From Massospora cicadina (Eukaryota; Entomophthoromycota; Entomophthoromycetes; Entomophthorales; Entomophthoraceae): a stretch of DNA of 64,000 nt. Below are positions 19,798 to 31,717 of the stretch, one piece after another (position 1 is the first letter of the stretch; the number at the start of each line of letters is the position of its first letter). The notes beneath the pieces are model-generated. The model was not told the DNA's origin and ran no database searches. It was given only the letters and a program-made list of their open reading frames with translations. The DNA lies in assembly GCA_022478985.1 (NCBI GenBank), contig JAKSZP010014528.1, positions 124,001 to 188,000 of the forward strand, in the 5' to 3' direction. The position numbers and the translations under genes are program-made.

Positions 19798-21340
19798 TTT
19801 ATTTGAGGTGGCCAACCTTGGGACAAATATGTGACACCAAAGAGAGAGGGAGAGAAAAGAAGATAAAGGGGCCATAATCTCAACTGAGTACTGGGAGAAA
19901 AGATTGTGGCAAGTGTTCCCATAGAACCTGGAAGTGTTAGAGGAATATCACTTGAGCTGCTTGTTAAATTTTTGCTGACATTGAGACAGAATTTCAGTTC
20001 AGAGTCAACAATTAAGAAGGGGAGCAGAAGCCAGCACTGTACCATCCTCTGAAGTCAGTATAGAATTGCTTCACCAAACAGCCAAGTGCTGAATGATTTA
20101 ATTATATTTTTGCTAAAGCAATTGCTAATTTTGATGGGATTTGGGGCAGAATTTTAAATTGCCTCAAGATAGTGTGAATTGTCCATAAGGTAATACAAAA
20201 ATGGCCACTCAGAGTAATTCTGAGATGGATGAGTCAATATTAAGTGCCATAAAATTTGCAATTGGGCAGAGTTTGGTAGGCAAACAGTTAGGTGCCATCA
20301 GTGGACACACTAGTTTTCAGACAAGTCAGGCCACTGGGTATTTTTTCAACCTATGCACCAAGGTGTCAGTTGCACCACACACTTTACAGGGCTCTTGGGT
20401 TGAGTTGGACCACTAAGCTGTTTGGTAAGCCTTGTGTAAGCATTGCCATATGTGTGCCTAATTTTTGGTTAAAGCAAATAATATGTCACAAATTTCCAAA
20501 AAAAATTCCAAGTTATTTCATCGTACAGTTAAATATTTTAATCCAGGAGATTGATATGGACTAGGGTTCAGGTTCTTGGAAGGGGTAGTCCTCCACTGAG
20601 ACTTATGTGCCCCTACATTCCTGAGTGTAGACGTAGGTCACAAACCTTTGGTCATGTTTGCCCCTTGTGATGCTGAGAGGAAACAGCCACTCATCTTGAC
20701 AGATGATCTTTAGTACTGTGTGGGAGAAGCTTGAAGATTGGTGTGGACTGTGGGGATTTAATTTGGCCATTAGGTAAGACAGGAGGGTGTTTTGCGCTGT
20801 GGGGTTGGCAAGTCTAAGATCTCTGGCCAGGTTGATTAGTGCGGTGTGTGACCAGTGGACCAGTTCAGGGGTTGGGCTTGTCACTTTAACTATCCAGTTA
20901 CCAAATATTTGGTCTGATTGGGTGATATAGGCAGTGAGGCCTAGGCCTCCTTCTATTCTTGCTCTGTGGAGTGGGCCTAATCATATTGGGGCTCTTATGC
21001 CATCCCACAACCACAACTGCAGTAAGGCCTTGGTGCAGTTGTGGAATTCTAAGAATAAAGGGATAACTGCAGCTGGGAACCAGAGGATCAGGAGTAGGAG
21101 GGAGTTTGCAACTTCAACTCACCCCATGAGTCCCTTTTATTTCCCTCTGATAGAGGCAATGTGGGATGCAAGCTTCCAGATGAGCCCATCCTTAATCCCT
21201 GGCAGGTCCAGCCCATCGGGGTTCAGGGTGATGCCCAGGTGTTTCACTGGGCCACCTGAAGGCGCCACCCCAAACAGGGCCCAGATTCTGCCCAGTTTCT
21301 TGGTTCTTATGGATTTTGGTTGATGGCAAAAGTGGTCCTT
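19798..21340 (-). pseudogene. LINE-b ORF2, C-terminal part and 3' tail
   Basis: The minus-strand reading follows the LINE-a protein after its RT core: VKHLGITLNPDGLDLPGI near 21250 (LINE-a VRHLGVWIEAGG), ALLQLWLWDGIR near 21000, GGLGLTAYITQSDQIFGNWI near 20930, and PELVHWSHTALINLARDLRL near 20840. The final bases (ATATTTGTCCCAAGGTTGGC, then CACCTCAAATAAA) are the element's 3' tail and closely match the SINE-B tail. Many stops are present. Confidence 0.8.
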
Positions 21341-21373
21341 AAGTTCTGGAAAACTGTATGTATTTCACCAAAT

Positions 21374-23861
21374 AATTTTCTTTTAATTGCCAATGATGTG
21401 GCAATTACAGACAATTTATTATCTAATTTGATGTTTTTTTGCTTCATTTGAATTTAAATTTTTGCAATAAATTGTTTAAATCAATTAAATCAGAGTGGAT
21501 AGTCAATTTGCCACCAGTTACATTATACTCAACAAAGTTACAAGACCTGCAATTAAGGTCTCTGCTGTTGATAACTGGATTTAATTTAAGATATATTAAT
21601 TGGTTTTGAGACTTATATATTGAACATTAAATTACTTAAGTTGTTTTTGTCATTCTGGCTAATTGATTTGCTGCAGGTTATGTCATGTTTGAGTAAGTTA
21701 TGGGAATTGCAATCAAGGTCTTGGCTGTCAATATCTAGCTTTAGAGTTATTTAAATTGGCTAAATTGATTTCTGAGACTTCTATAGTGTGAGTTAGACTG
21801 TTTAAACTGTTTTGTCAGGTCAGATAGTTGATTTTTTTTCAGGTTCCATTATTTCCAGTATATTTGAGACCTGCAATTAATTGCACTAACTTACTTGATT
21901 ATTGTGACTCATTTTTGTATTTAAATTCAGATCAGGTGAAACAATGGCATCATTATCTTTCTTTTGCTTTGATACCCAAATTGAAGCCAAATTTGGATTT
22001 TAAAAAAATACAAAAAACAACCACTCAATTGAGCCAAAACTTACTGATGTCAATGCAATTGACGCCTGCTGCCCTGGCTTGGAGTGGTGGTGCGCCGCCA
22101 TCTGGCTTCTTTCAGCCACCGCTGAAGTGCGCCCAGGCTGGCTCTGCTAGCCCTCCCAATGCTACTGGGCGTTATGCCACCCCTTGGGACTTGGCCCACC
22201 ACCTCTCCAGCTCTCAGGCGGTGCTCTGGAGACCTTTGGTGCTCCCATGGAACAATTTGTGTTTCAGCCTCTGGGTCAAATATGGGAATCTCCTCCCATA
22301 TGCAAGCGCGGCCACGATTGAGATGGCCATGGCAGTTTTCAAACCCTCTGTCTATATTGACTTTCACCCCTTTAAGGGGTACTTAACCTCAGATTCCACT
22401 CTGAAGCCAATGCAGTGGCAGCAGCCAAGCTGCAATTAATTTTTAAAAAATCCTTTACCACCATTTGCACCCAGCTCCCAGATGAGGCCACTTTAGTGGT
22501 CCAGTTCTCCGTGTTGCCCTCTTTCCTTTCCCCCAAATGCCTCCGCCACAAGCTCACATAGGGTTTGGCTGTTTACAGCGCAGACCCCATGTTGCAGTTT
22601 GTGGTTCCCAATGGGGTGGATCAGTTGGCATCATGCCTTTGCAACAATCCACCCATTTCATCATGACTCTCACCTTGTGATTCCCCCCGCACCATGATCA
22701 GATCCGCCCCTGATCACTCATTCTGGGCACACATCAAAAATGGCCGCGCCATTTACCCCTTGTGCTTTGAGATTGACCACTTGAAGTGCAAGTGCCCCAC
22801 AGTTGCTACTTCTGCTGCATCTGCCGCTCAGGGCTCGGGCGCTGCCCCAGCAGCTGCCTTGCCCCAATTTTTAGAATGGGACTCAATCCTCCCACCCCCA
22901 ACGTCAGGGAATTCTGGCGCTGCTTCCAAAGTGGCAGCCAATCAAAATTTAAGCAAATTTAAATTTTTGGAAATTTGACCAGATTTCAGAATCCTGAGTT
23001 GATGGCTGAACCAGTTTCAGCTGAGCTGCCATGGTTGACAGCACATGGCCAATCAGCTCCAGCCACAGCCCCAATTCCTGTGGCTGGCCCAGCGTTGGCC
23101 AAATCCAATCTATTCAAGGCTCTCAAATGGATTGATGAGGACAAACGGCCGTGCCATGTGAAACCAGCTTTTGCTTTTGGAGGAGTTCTTTGTTGATCCT
23201 CCCAAATTATGTTCCCACCATTTTCATCCAAAAAACAGATTTCCTGTTTATAAAAATATTAACACAATGGCAGTTGCAGCTGCAGCTGCCCCAGCCAACA
23301 CCCTCCTCTGACAGCAACTTCATGGGGCAATGGAGCCCCTTGTTGAGGGTATTCCTATCCCCAATTTTCCTCATGATTTTGAGGAAGATGCAAAGTACAA
23401 AATTGAGGAGCTTGCTTTTGGTGCGAGCCGCACTTGCATCAATGCACCAAAAACTTCTCTTTTTGACCCCAATTATCCCAAAGCCCACCGGCGCATCAAG
23501 TCATTTACTTGTGTGCTGGCTCTCATCATTTTTGCTGCGCATCAACTTGCTCAATATGTTGAGGCAATGGACTCCGCCAGCCTCATTAATAAAGAAAACC
23601 CCCAACTATACCTCCTTATGCCCCATGTCGCTTATGCTCCCACCCCAATGCTGTCCACCATGGTCCACCAGCTAAAGCGGGCAGCAGACAAAAGTTTTCC
23701 CAAAGCCTCCTCACCATCTGATATGGCTTCCTAGGCTGATAACCTAGGGGCTATATTAGGAATGTTTTTAATTTATGATAATTCTTTTGTTTGGCTCATT
23801 TGTGAATAAAGATGCATGGCGACTCCCCCTTTTGGGTTAGGCACCACTAGTACTAAAAAAA
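21374..23861 (+). mobile_element. OY: second ORF1-only retroposon, tail CTAGTACTAAAAAAA
   Basis: A plus-strand element inserted into LINE-b, because LINE-b protein sequence resumes on both sides. The 5' boundary is uncertain; I place it at ATTTTCTTTT near 21374, by analogy with OX. It encodes one ORF1-like protein (22047-23734), then about 120 bases of 3' UTR ending GACTCCCCCTTTTGGGTTAG, GCACCACTAGTACTAAAAAAA. It has no RT. The tail is unlike that of OX but identical in kind to four or five micro-insertions in this window. I could not find a target duplication. Confidence 0.7.
22047..23734 (+). pseudogene. OY ORF1-like protein, broken
   Basis: The ATG at 22047 opens MSMQLTPAALAWSGGAPPSG, clearly related to the OX start. 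Next come KYGNLLPYASAATIEMAM and IDFHPFKGY (22280-22385). A block LVVQFSVLPSFL near 22500 follows, then a knuckle-like YPLCFEIDHLKCKCP near 22760, an Ala/Pro-rich linker, and a C-terminal domain (23330-23734) with YAPTPMLSTMVHQLKRAADK matching the OX C-terminus. It is interrupted by stops near 22440, 22560, 22978 and 23196. It differs from OX enough that the two are separate families, not copies. Confidence 0.72.
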
Positions 23862-23962
23862 GAAACAATGGCAATATTATTAACATAGATGACCAGACCC
23901 TGATTTGTTGCATCTGAGACAAATCTATCTTTTAATACTTTTAAATGCGTTTTTTGTAAGTT

Positions 23963-25781
23963 TCACTTAATATGGTTTCTCTTCTGCTGTTTCACCATGA
24001 TTCCAATCTTCCTTGGATGGCCACAGCGCCAGGTATATAAGGCCCAGTTGTCACCCACCCCATATACCATATCTGGATGAGTAGGGGTGGCAGGAGTTGG
24101 GGTGACTGCGGATGGGGTCTGTTGGCAATCCCCAAACTGAGTTTTGCCACTCCAGATTGGTTGGGTGATCTTTGTGCCACCAACAGGTAAGATTTTCATT
24201 TTTGATTTGTTAACTCTTGCATTACTAGCTAAGTCATATTGGTGGATAATTGACTCAAGTTTCTACAAGTCTTCCAAGCATGCAATCCCAATAACTGCAT
24301 CATCCACATATGCAAGAGCCTTCATAGGTGGCTTCTCACGCACACTGATACCTTCAAGCTCCACTTTCACTGCCCACAACACAGGGTTGAAAGCCAGGTT
24401 GTACAACAGGGGACTCAAAGGGTCTCCTTGAATCACACCACATTGAGGCAAAATTTTGGATGATTGCAATCTGAGGTTTAAGACTGCCATGCTGGTGGTT
24501 GTTTTTGCTTCATCTCCCAGTTAATGAATTTATGTGGCAGGTGCGCTCTTTTCATGCAGTAGTGCAGGTACAACCAGTCTACTCTGTCATAAGCCTTTTG
24601 ATGGTCTAAGAATACTAATTCCCTACTAGATTTCAGCTGGGTGCCATTAATGACCATGTAAATGTTGTCCTAGATGCTCCTGCTGAGGACAAATGTGTGC
24701 TAGATTGTTGAGATCAAGTTTCTCGCAATTGAACCCAGATGATGCGCTAGGATTTTCAAAAGCAGTTTGGTGTCAGAATCGATCAGTAAGATAGGATGCA
24801 GTTATCAAGTGAAAGCGTGTCACCTTTTTTGTGGAGAATAATGAGCAGGTCTTTGTCCCCTCCAGGCAGCTTAGTCTCATCCAGGAATTTATTGAGTGCA
24901 GCGAGGAGGATGTGGCTAAGCAGGTCTGGAAATGCAGCAATCAACTCATATGGGATCCCATTGGGTCTTGGGCTCTTCTTCTGAAGATGACTCTTGATCA
25001 CTGTTTTTAGCTCCTCCTTTGTCATTGGCACCATGAAGGACGATCTGTCTAGGGTTAGGGGTGGCTCCACCCTCTCAAGAAATGACTTGATGTCCTGAGG
25101 TAAAGTTCCCTCATTCGAGTATAATTTTGTGTAGTAATCATGAGTCATTTCTGCTAGCGCTTCTTAAAACGTGCTACAGTGCCATCTTGTGAGATTAGAG
25201 AATTGCTTTGGGTCTGGGAGATCTGAGTGTGAACTGGTACTAAAAGAATTTTGATGACTTTTCACCCTTGGACACCAGTTTTTCTCCCACCTGTAATGTG
25301 AGCCACTCCCGATATTTCTTGCTAAAACCCTGGATCTTAAGGTTCAACTGAACTCAGTCCCTCATCCAGTTGGTGCTATGGCCCATTTGGGGGGAGTTCT
25401 TATTAAGATGTGTTTGTTGGGTGATCACCCTTTGGAGAGCTGACGCCTCAGCCACGTGCTTAGATGAATGCAATATTTGTGGTGTCAACTATTTTGGCTT
25501 TCAGGCCTCCCCAGGTCTGGATAAGGTCCTCAATGAGGGGGCCCCTCACGTTGTAGGACTTAGTTTGTACTGCTAACCAATATAAAAGTCAGCATTACTC
25601 ACCATTTGTAAGTGGATCTTTTCCCATTTTGGGTGCAGTTGTGCCTGTGACTCTCTGAACTCAAGGTAATCTTTAAAAGCTGATGGTCCAAGTGGGTGAT
25701 ACTAACTGTTTCAAAGTTACCTACCATGTACTTAAGGGTCACTGGGATGCAGATTAGGTCAATGTGCATCATTGAGAGCAA
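23963..25781 (-). pseudogene. LINE-b ORF2, linker and reverse transcriptase
   Basis: RT motifs on the minus strand: HDYYTKLYSNEG and KKSPRPNGIPYELIAAFP (25150-24930); LPGGDKDLLIILHKKGDTLS near 24860; QGDPLSPLLYNLAFNPVLW near 24400; and the catalytic YVDDAVIGI near 24310, where relatives have FADD. The homologous LINE-a segment is intact and shows the same order. The right end stops exactly at the target duplication of gypsy-2 (AGCAA, 25777-25781), beyond which the missing endonuclease part continues at 36184. Confidence 0.85.
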
Positions 25782-26422
25782 TGTGGGATCCACCAATGGA
25801 TGCCACAAATAATATTTTAATACAAGATATTTTACTTTTTATTAAAAGTATAAAATAACACTTATTATGGTTTCTTATGTTTTTTATTAAACAGGCAGGG
25901 CAAAATTGGAAAAGGTCCCTTTGTCAATACTAGCTTTTCCTATTTAAACTAGTTCAAATTTTGAGACCATCAATATTTGAGGCAAAAGAATGCAAAGCTC
26001 AGTCTTCCAAATTAGGGAATATAGACTTTTGGCCTATCAGATTGAAGATAAAATTTTTTGGAGGTAGAACTGACCCATGCAGTAACAATTTGATGAATTG
26101 TATCCAATCACCAGCGAGTAAAATCTTTTCACCTTGGTGGTGGTCTGACTCAGATGGTAATGATTGGGTATTTTGGTGGTAGTCAGACTTGGATGGTAAT
26201 AATTGGCTAATGTTTACCCTATCATCTTTGAGTAAAATCTTTGCACCTCGGCAGTGGTTAGACTCAGATTGTAATGATTGGTTAACTTGCACCCAATCAT
26301 CAATGGGTAAAATCTTCTTGCCTTGCAGAGGTTCCGATCCATGTGATATTATACTCCTCATATTTGACCAAGGAGTTGGAGTATTTCTATATTAATATTT
26401 ACCGTTTTAAGCCAATTTTTAT
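25782..26422 (-). repeat. Gypsy-2 3' LTR, outer portion
   Basis: Matches 35346-35990 of the other LTR base for base apart from scattered changes. It ends in TTTTAAGCCAATTTTTAT, where LINE-a copy 2 inserted; the LTR resumes at 32017. Confidence 0.92.
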
Positions 26423-27210
26423 TTAAATTTTAAATTTATTGCGGGGAAGGCTGACCATGGGACGGACACTTCCGAATATGACTCAGGAAAGAAAAACTTA
26501 GTACCAGGGGAGGCACCCCAGAGAAGCGATGCTATCTCTTGTTGCCAGCGGGAACGCCACTTATGGGGAGGGGAGGGAACGTGTGAAGGGGCCGTAGCCA
26601 CTATTGAGCACGTGTGGAGGAAGGGGTCTGATTTGATGAACCAGACTGGGAACCAGGAGGAGACCAGCTGTAGGCGACGCGGTGGGAGATATCCAAACAT
26701 CCACGCTTGAAAGTGGTCCACCAAATGAGACCAGAATCTGTGGACAGCTTCTGGGAGGGTGGGGATGGAGCCAGCGATGGAATCCAAGACAATCGTGTGG
26801 ATAGTCCACATGGCGATTGCAACCACCAGAGCATGGAGGGAGGGTGGGGAGGGGGAGGCCATTGATGAAGCAAACATATCTCTTGACAGACTGAAGGGAT
26901 GCGTTTGATCCTGGCCTAGCAGACGTTGGACTTCGCGCCATATCACTTTAGAGGTGAGGCACTTCTCCAGGCGGTGGAACAGCGTTCCATACTGGCCACA
27001 CACGACACAGGATGAGTGTAAAGCGTTAGAGCGCTCAGCTGTATGATACACCCGCCTCAGGCAGCGCCACACATGAGAGCGGACTTGAGGCTGCAACAGA
27101 GGATGGTGTGCGTATTTCCAGATAGTCTTTTGGGTCTCAGTGGAGTAAGGGATGTCCATCATGTCCAGGTAGTCCACCCTGGATAGGACATGGGGTCTAA
27201 TGGGGATCAC
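26419..27210 (-). pseudogene. LINE-a ORF2 C-terminal domain with CCHC zinc finger
   Basis: Open for 263 codons; relative to the RT frame it follows a break near 27250. It carries WKYAHHPLLQPQVRSHVWRC, then the zinc motif CVVCGQYGTLFHRLEKC (CX2CX7HX4C, about 27010-26960) found at the end of many LINE RTs, then a Trp-rich helical part. The last codons (PAINLKFK) run into the AT-rich 3' tail. Function: RNA binding and target-primed reverse transcription, by family. Confidence 0.85.
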
Positions 27211-27270
27211 GCCATCATGGATGGGTAGCCCCTGTACCTCTTGTGTGAACTGAGGAGAGGGGCGGCCTCT

Positions 27271-28734
27271 TCAGGTTGTATGTCCACTAATACGAATTCT
27301 CCACTCTGCGCTTCGCATGGAGAGTAGGATTCGTTTGTAGTGGGTTTTAGTCCCGTGAGGACCTGTGGACAATGTGTGTGATGCGAGGTATCTCATCAGG
27401 GAGTGGGGGTTTGATGGATTGTTGAGGCCCAAGGCTCGGGAGAAGTTAGAGTGGGCCGCGCGGGACCAGTGTTGGGATGGGAGTGTAGGAGTGGTGACAG
27501 CCACGATCCAAGTGCCCAGGATCTTGGCAGCATGGGCTTTGAAGTCAAGCAGGCCCATGCCACCTTGATGATGAGGGCCAAACATGACCTCTAGCCGTAC
27601 TGGTGGAGGGCGGCCTGACCAAAGCCATCCTTGCAGCAAAGCATACGGGGATTTGAAGAAGCTTGGTGAGAAGGGGATGGCGTGGGCTCCAAACCAGACT
27701 TTAGATAGGAGCATAGAGTTAGCAAGAACAACCCTGCCAGTGAGGGTAGTAGGGTGGGCTCTGAGAGAGGCGATTCGCTTCAGCACGTTGTCCAGTATAC
27801 AGCATTCCATTACTGCTGATGCATATCCGCCTGCCTCTATCCACACGCCCAGATGGCGCACCGGTCCTATGGTAGGACGTGGCACAAAGGGGAGCACCAG
27901 TGGAGCGGTGTGTGTTGAATTAGTAAGGCGTGGATGTGGGCGAGCAGATGGGCCAGGTTGGGAACTGATTGCTGGGGCCCAGCAGTTCTGAAACTGACCA
28001 AGGAGGATGATTTCGGTTTTGGAGGCATTCAGTGTTGCGTTGCTTACCTGGGAATATTCCTGGATGAGGGCTTCAAGTGCGCATGCATCTTTGTTATTAG
28101 ACACCCCCACCACGCAATCATCTGCAAATGCCATCATCTTGACTGGGGTTTGGCCTGGCACATGGACCCCAGTGAGTTGGGCATTCACATTTTGCAGTAG
28201 TGGGTCAAGGCTGAAGTTATATAAGAGTGGGCTGAGGGGGTCCCCTTGTCGCAGGCCCCTTTGAGGGCGGACTAATTCCATTAGGAAGCCTGGGCCACGC
28301 ACTGCCATTGTCACAGATTCTGTGAGCAGCATCACCCATTCTATGAAGCGGGGGGGTAGGTGGAATTGATGGAGGCAGGCCCTAAGGTATTCCCAGTTTA
28401 CTCTATCATAGGCCTTTTGTTGGTCCAAGAATACAAGTGCCCCAGAGGCTGTGGACTGACATACATTAGCCACAGAGTGCACGTTATCCCAAATCGACCT
28501 TCTGGGGATGAAACCGAATTGTTCTGGGGAGATGGTGGCAGATGCTACAGTCCCTAAACGGTTAGCCATGATTTTTGTTAAAATTTTGGTGTCTGTGTTT
28601 GTTAGAGAAATGGGGCGCCAGTTGGCTAAGTTAAGCTTATCCCCTTTCTTGAAGAGTGTGACAGTAAAGGCCTCATGTCCTCCTGGTAGGAGGCGCGTTT
28701 CCAACAGGCTTTGGTTAAGTGAGGCTAGCAGCAA
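27271..28734 (-). pseudogene. LINE-a ORF2 reverse transcriptase core, open
   Basis: A 487-codon open stretch with the full set of non-LTR RT motifs: FKKGDKLNLANWRPISLTNT, FGFIPRRSIWDN, VFLDQQKAYDRVNWEYL (first catalytic Asp region), LRQGDPLSPLLYN, and MMAFADDCVVGV with the two catalytic Asp at 28117-28128. The thumb region follows with RHLGVWIEAGG. The reading upstream (GPDSIPYEFYKK) is in frame but separated by a stop near 28755. It copies LINE RNA at nicked target DNA. Confidence 0.92.
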
Positions 28735-28869
28735 TGGGGAAATATATTTGAGCTATTTTTTGTAGAACTCATATGGAATGCTATCTGGGCCTGGGCATTT
28801 TCGGTTTGGCGCACCGTGAATGGCAGTTCATAATTCGTTTGGAGTAATTATATTCATTATTTCTGGGTA

Positions 28870-30185
28870 TCAGAAAATGGTGCAGATATGAGCTCGGTCA
28901 AGAAATTCTGCCATTTCAGCTGGCTGAATTGGTTTGGCTTGGTATAACTCAGAGTAATATTTTTGCGTTTTGATTGCCACTTCAGCCAGTGTGTCTGCAA
29001 TGGAATTATCCGATCTTTGCACCTGTGTGCAGGCCACGCTCTGGTGTGGTGCGAAAATTTTTAAAGAAGTATGCGGTGCACTTGTCACCTTTAGTGATGC
29101 GTGTGCCCTGTATTGGACACAAACCCTATGTTTGTGTTGCCTTTTGAGTGCGTTGAGGTAGGTGGCTGCCTCTGCCCACTTCCGGCCCCATGCAGGGCTG
29201 TATCCTGTGGCTGGAATGTTGGACTCCAAGTGGGCCAATTCTGCCAGCGCGTGCAAGATAACCGCCAATGTGGCTCGTGAGCATCTGGAGGAGAGATGGC
29301 GATAGTGGCGGATGGTGTCCTCTTTGAAAGTTGCCCATGTGGAAATGGGGTCCGCACAAAATGGTGCAACAAACGATTTCACCAAAGTTGCCTCTTCCAC
29401 CCACGTGGAAAATCCTGCGACGCGAGCTCGGGGGGCAGATTTTGCACCAATGTGGGGCCTTTTCAACTGTGACGGGTAAGTGGTATGTTATTGAGACCAG
29501 TCGGTGGTCAGAGAATTCCATTTTAGTTGTTTTGAAGTGGGAGATATGGGGTTGGAATTTTGCCAGCATTAGAATAAGGTTGATGCGGGTCATGGACCTT
29601 AATTGGCCGTTGTGGACGTGGGGATGCATCATGTTTTTGAGCAGTGGGGCATGTCATGGCAGCGCATCCATTAACCCAAGGGTGGCTTTTAGAATGCGTA
29701 GTTCTACATGACCTTGTGGGGCGTTGGGTGAGGGTGGCCACCGGTCCATTGGTGAGGTTAGCCAACAGTTTATGTCACCAACTAGGAAAGAATCAGGGGG
29801 TAATGGGAGGGATTTGACTGACAAGAAAAATTCCAGATGCTCGTGTGCACCGTTTGGGGCGTAAATGTTGATGATTGTGTGTGCAACGTCAGCCCACGAG
29901 AAGGTGATGATGAGCACTCAGCCATTTAGGAATATTTCTGAGGATGTGAATTTGAAAAAATTATTTTTCTGAATTAGCACCCCACAGTGCTTCTACCAAA
30001 AGGATAGGGATGGAAGGAGCATTGTTTTCCAAGCTTCCTAGGAACCTCATGGACAGTGGGACTCCTGGATGGCCAGGATATCCACGGGTAAATTATTTTT
30101 GTAAAAAATTCAGTTTCCAAGCCCAGGACGGGGAGGCCTTGAGTACGGCGATATTCAGCATCCCTAGAGTGAAGGTTTCCCCCAT
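28870..30185 (-). pseudogene. LINE-a ORF2 endonuclease and linker, frameshifted
   Basis: Starts at the ATG at 30185 (compare 258 in copy 1). An extra base in a T run near 30095 shifts the frame. The endonuclease motif IINIYAPNG...GDINCWL (NxYAPN and GDxN, metal and DNA binding) is at 29880-29760. Further conserved parts lie to 29470 in another frame. The linker to RT, with QKYYSELYQAKPIQPAEMAE (28950-28900), is open for 199 codons (29466-28870). Confidence 0.85.
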
Positions 30186-31605
30186 CACACCTTAGGTGTG
30201 AGGGGGTGGGCCCCTGGGCCCACCAGCCTCTTCAAGGTCCCCACGGGCTTTCACAGTAGCGTGGGTGTTAGCAGCAATGCTATTGGGATTTTTGTTAATT
30301 TTTGGGGAAAGAGTCGCGTTGGCTTTAGCCTTCACTTTTTGTTTTCCTAATGTTGGACGAATTTTTTGCGGTGCGGATAAGTTCAGTGCACCATTGAGCG
30401 GGGAAATTTTTTTTTTTCAATTGGGATAGGTCTCAAGTCAGTTTCAACTGGAGCTTGGGTACAGCGATTGGGTGAGTTCAAATCTCCCATTGGATCCTCA
30501 GATTGAGTGGCCCACTTGGCATGGGCCTCCCAATCTGATTGGGTGATGGATTCTTGAGTCGCTTCCACCACAAAGGTCTCCATATCCTCCTGGCGTTGTG
30601 AGTGTGGGATGGTGGTGGTGGCCTTGGCCGCTTCCTTGGCCATAGCTCTATGGGCCTGCTTGGCCTTCTTCCACTCCTGCAGGGAGATGGGCTTTACCAA
30701 TAGGTAGCAGCCTTGTGCTCCTCACGGGAAAGCCTCCTTGGTGCTTGCAGTTGGTTCGTAGTGCGCCTCTCCACTGGCCATGGCCACTGAGGGGTGCTCT
30801 TGGAATGTGACGCCTTCCTTGATGGGGCATGCATGCGCCTTATGGCTGAACGCATCACAGTGGGTGCAAATGGGGGGCGCACTGTCCACGGTTACCCAGA
30901 ATGGGTGGGTGGTGTGCCCTGCGATATCAATAAAAGTGGAGTGCAGGATCTGGGTTAGGTCCTTCGTGATCTCCTCAGTTAGGGTCAGAACTGCGATGGC
31001 TTTGCTGGTGCACAGGTGTGGCATCAGCGTGAAACGTTGCAATTTGAAAGATTGTATTTCGCCATATATGGCGAGACCATCTTTCAGGTGTTGCTCCAAA
31101 ATATCACATTTTACTGTAGTAGGCAAAAAGTCAAACGTGAGGAAAATTTGGTTTGATTTTGTCCATCTGGTGCGTTTGGTTTCGATGACCCATTGCCCTT
31201 TGGGGAGGTTGACCACTATGCGCACTGCTGCAGCCTCGTCTGCTGCTATTTTGCTTTCAAAACCCGGGTCCAGCCAACCATGTGACATAAAGTGGGGTGC
31301 AACGTACACCGCGGTTGGGAAAATTTTGTGTACATCTTCACAAAATTTTTCCCATAAGGCTGTTTTTGGATGTCCAGATATACACGGACTCCAAATTCCA
31401 CCAACGAAAGTGGCTGGGAGTGTGGCGTGTTGATGTACTGGTTGCATCGTGCTTGCCACGTGAGTATCTCTGGGGAAATTGTGACTGCCAGTTTTTTGAG
31501 ATTTTTTTCTATTCCACCGGATTCTCTGGAGCGTTTTTGAACTCTGGAGGCCGCGGGCCTTCCGCCTGCTCCTCTTGCCTTGCTTGCCCAACTGCTCCCA
31601 GACAT
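30164..31605 (-). pseudogene. LINE-a copy 2 ORF1, frameshifted
   Basis: The ATG at 31605 gives MSGSSWASKARGAGG and stays open to about 31365, where a T run is one base shorter than in copy 1 and shifts the frame. The second frame continues through LTFDFLPTTVKCDILEQHLK and the knuckle ICTHCDAFSHKAHACP (near 30870-30830). The basic C-terminus is in a third frame and ends at 30164. Comparison with 237-1676 shows that each copy carries different frameshifts, so the parent was intact. Confidence 0.87.
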
Positions 31606-31717
31606 GGGCGCAGACTAATCCCCTCTATGAGATTATCAAACTAGATTTAGTCTTGAATTGAATGGGTTGCAAAAGTGTTTGCAACGAGAAAGAAAATTGT
31701 TTTAAGCCAATTTTTAT

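Larger units (their letters stand above)
17867..19810 (+). repeat. Target site duplication of OX inside the LINE-b tail
   Basis: TTTATTTGAGGTG is at 17867-17879 and again at 19798-19810, bracketing OX. The target is itself the 3' tail of LINE-b read on the other strand. Confidence 0.85.
26423..31699 (-). mobile_element. LINE-a copy 2, nearly full length
   Basis: A 5.3-kb minus-strand LINE with an 18-bp target duplication. From right to left it has a 5' leader, ORF1 with a CCHC knuckle, and ORF2 with APE-type endonuclease, RT and a C-terminal CCHC. It ends in the tail CGTCCCATGGTCAGCCTTCC, then CCGCAATAAATTT. The element is fairly well preserved: the RT part is open for 487 codons. Frameshifts in ORF1 (near 31365) and early ORF2 (near 30095) make it inactive. 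Confidence 0.95.

Noticed and set aside
20934..21323. A 129-codon plus-strand frame
   Set aside because: The minus strand reads as the LINE-b post-RT region in agreement with LINE-a, so this is its shadow.
27584..27991. A 135-codon plus-strand frame, and neighbours at 27934-28264
   Set aside because: They lie opposite the intact LINE-a RT frame and show no motif of their own.
30780..31433. A 217-codon open frame on the plus strand
   Set aside because: It is the antisense shadow of LINE-a ORF1; the minus strand carries the CCHC knuckle and matches copy 1.
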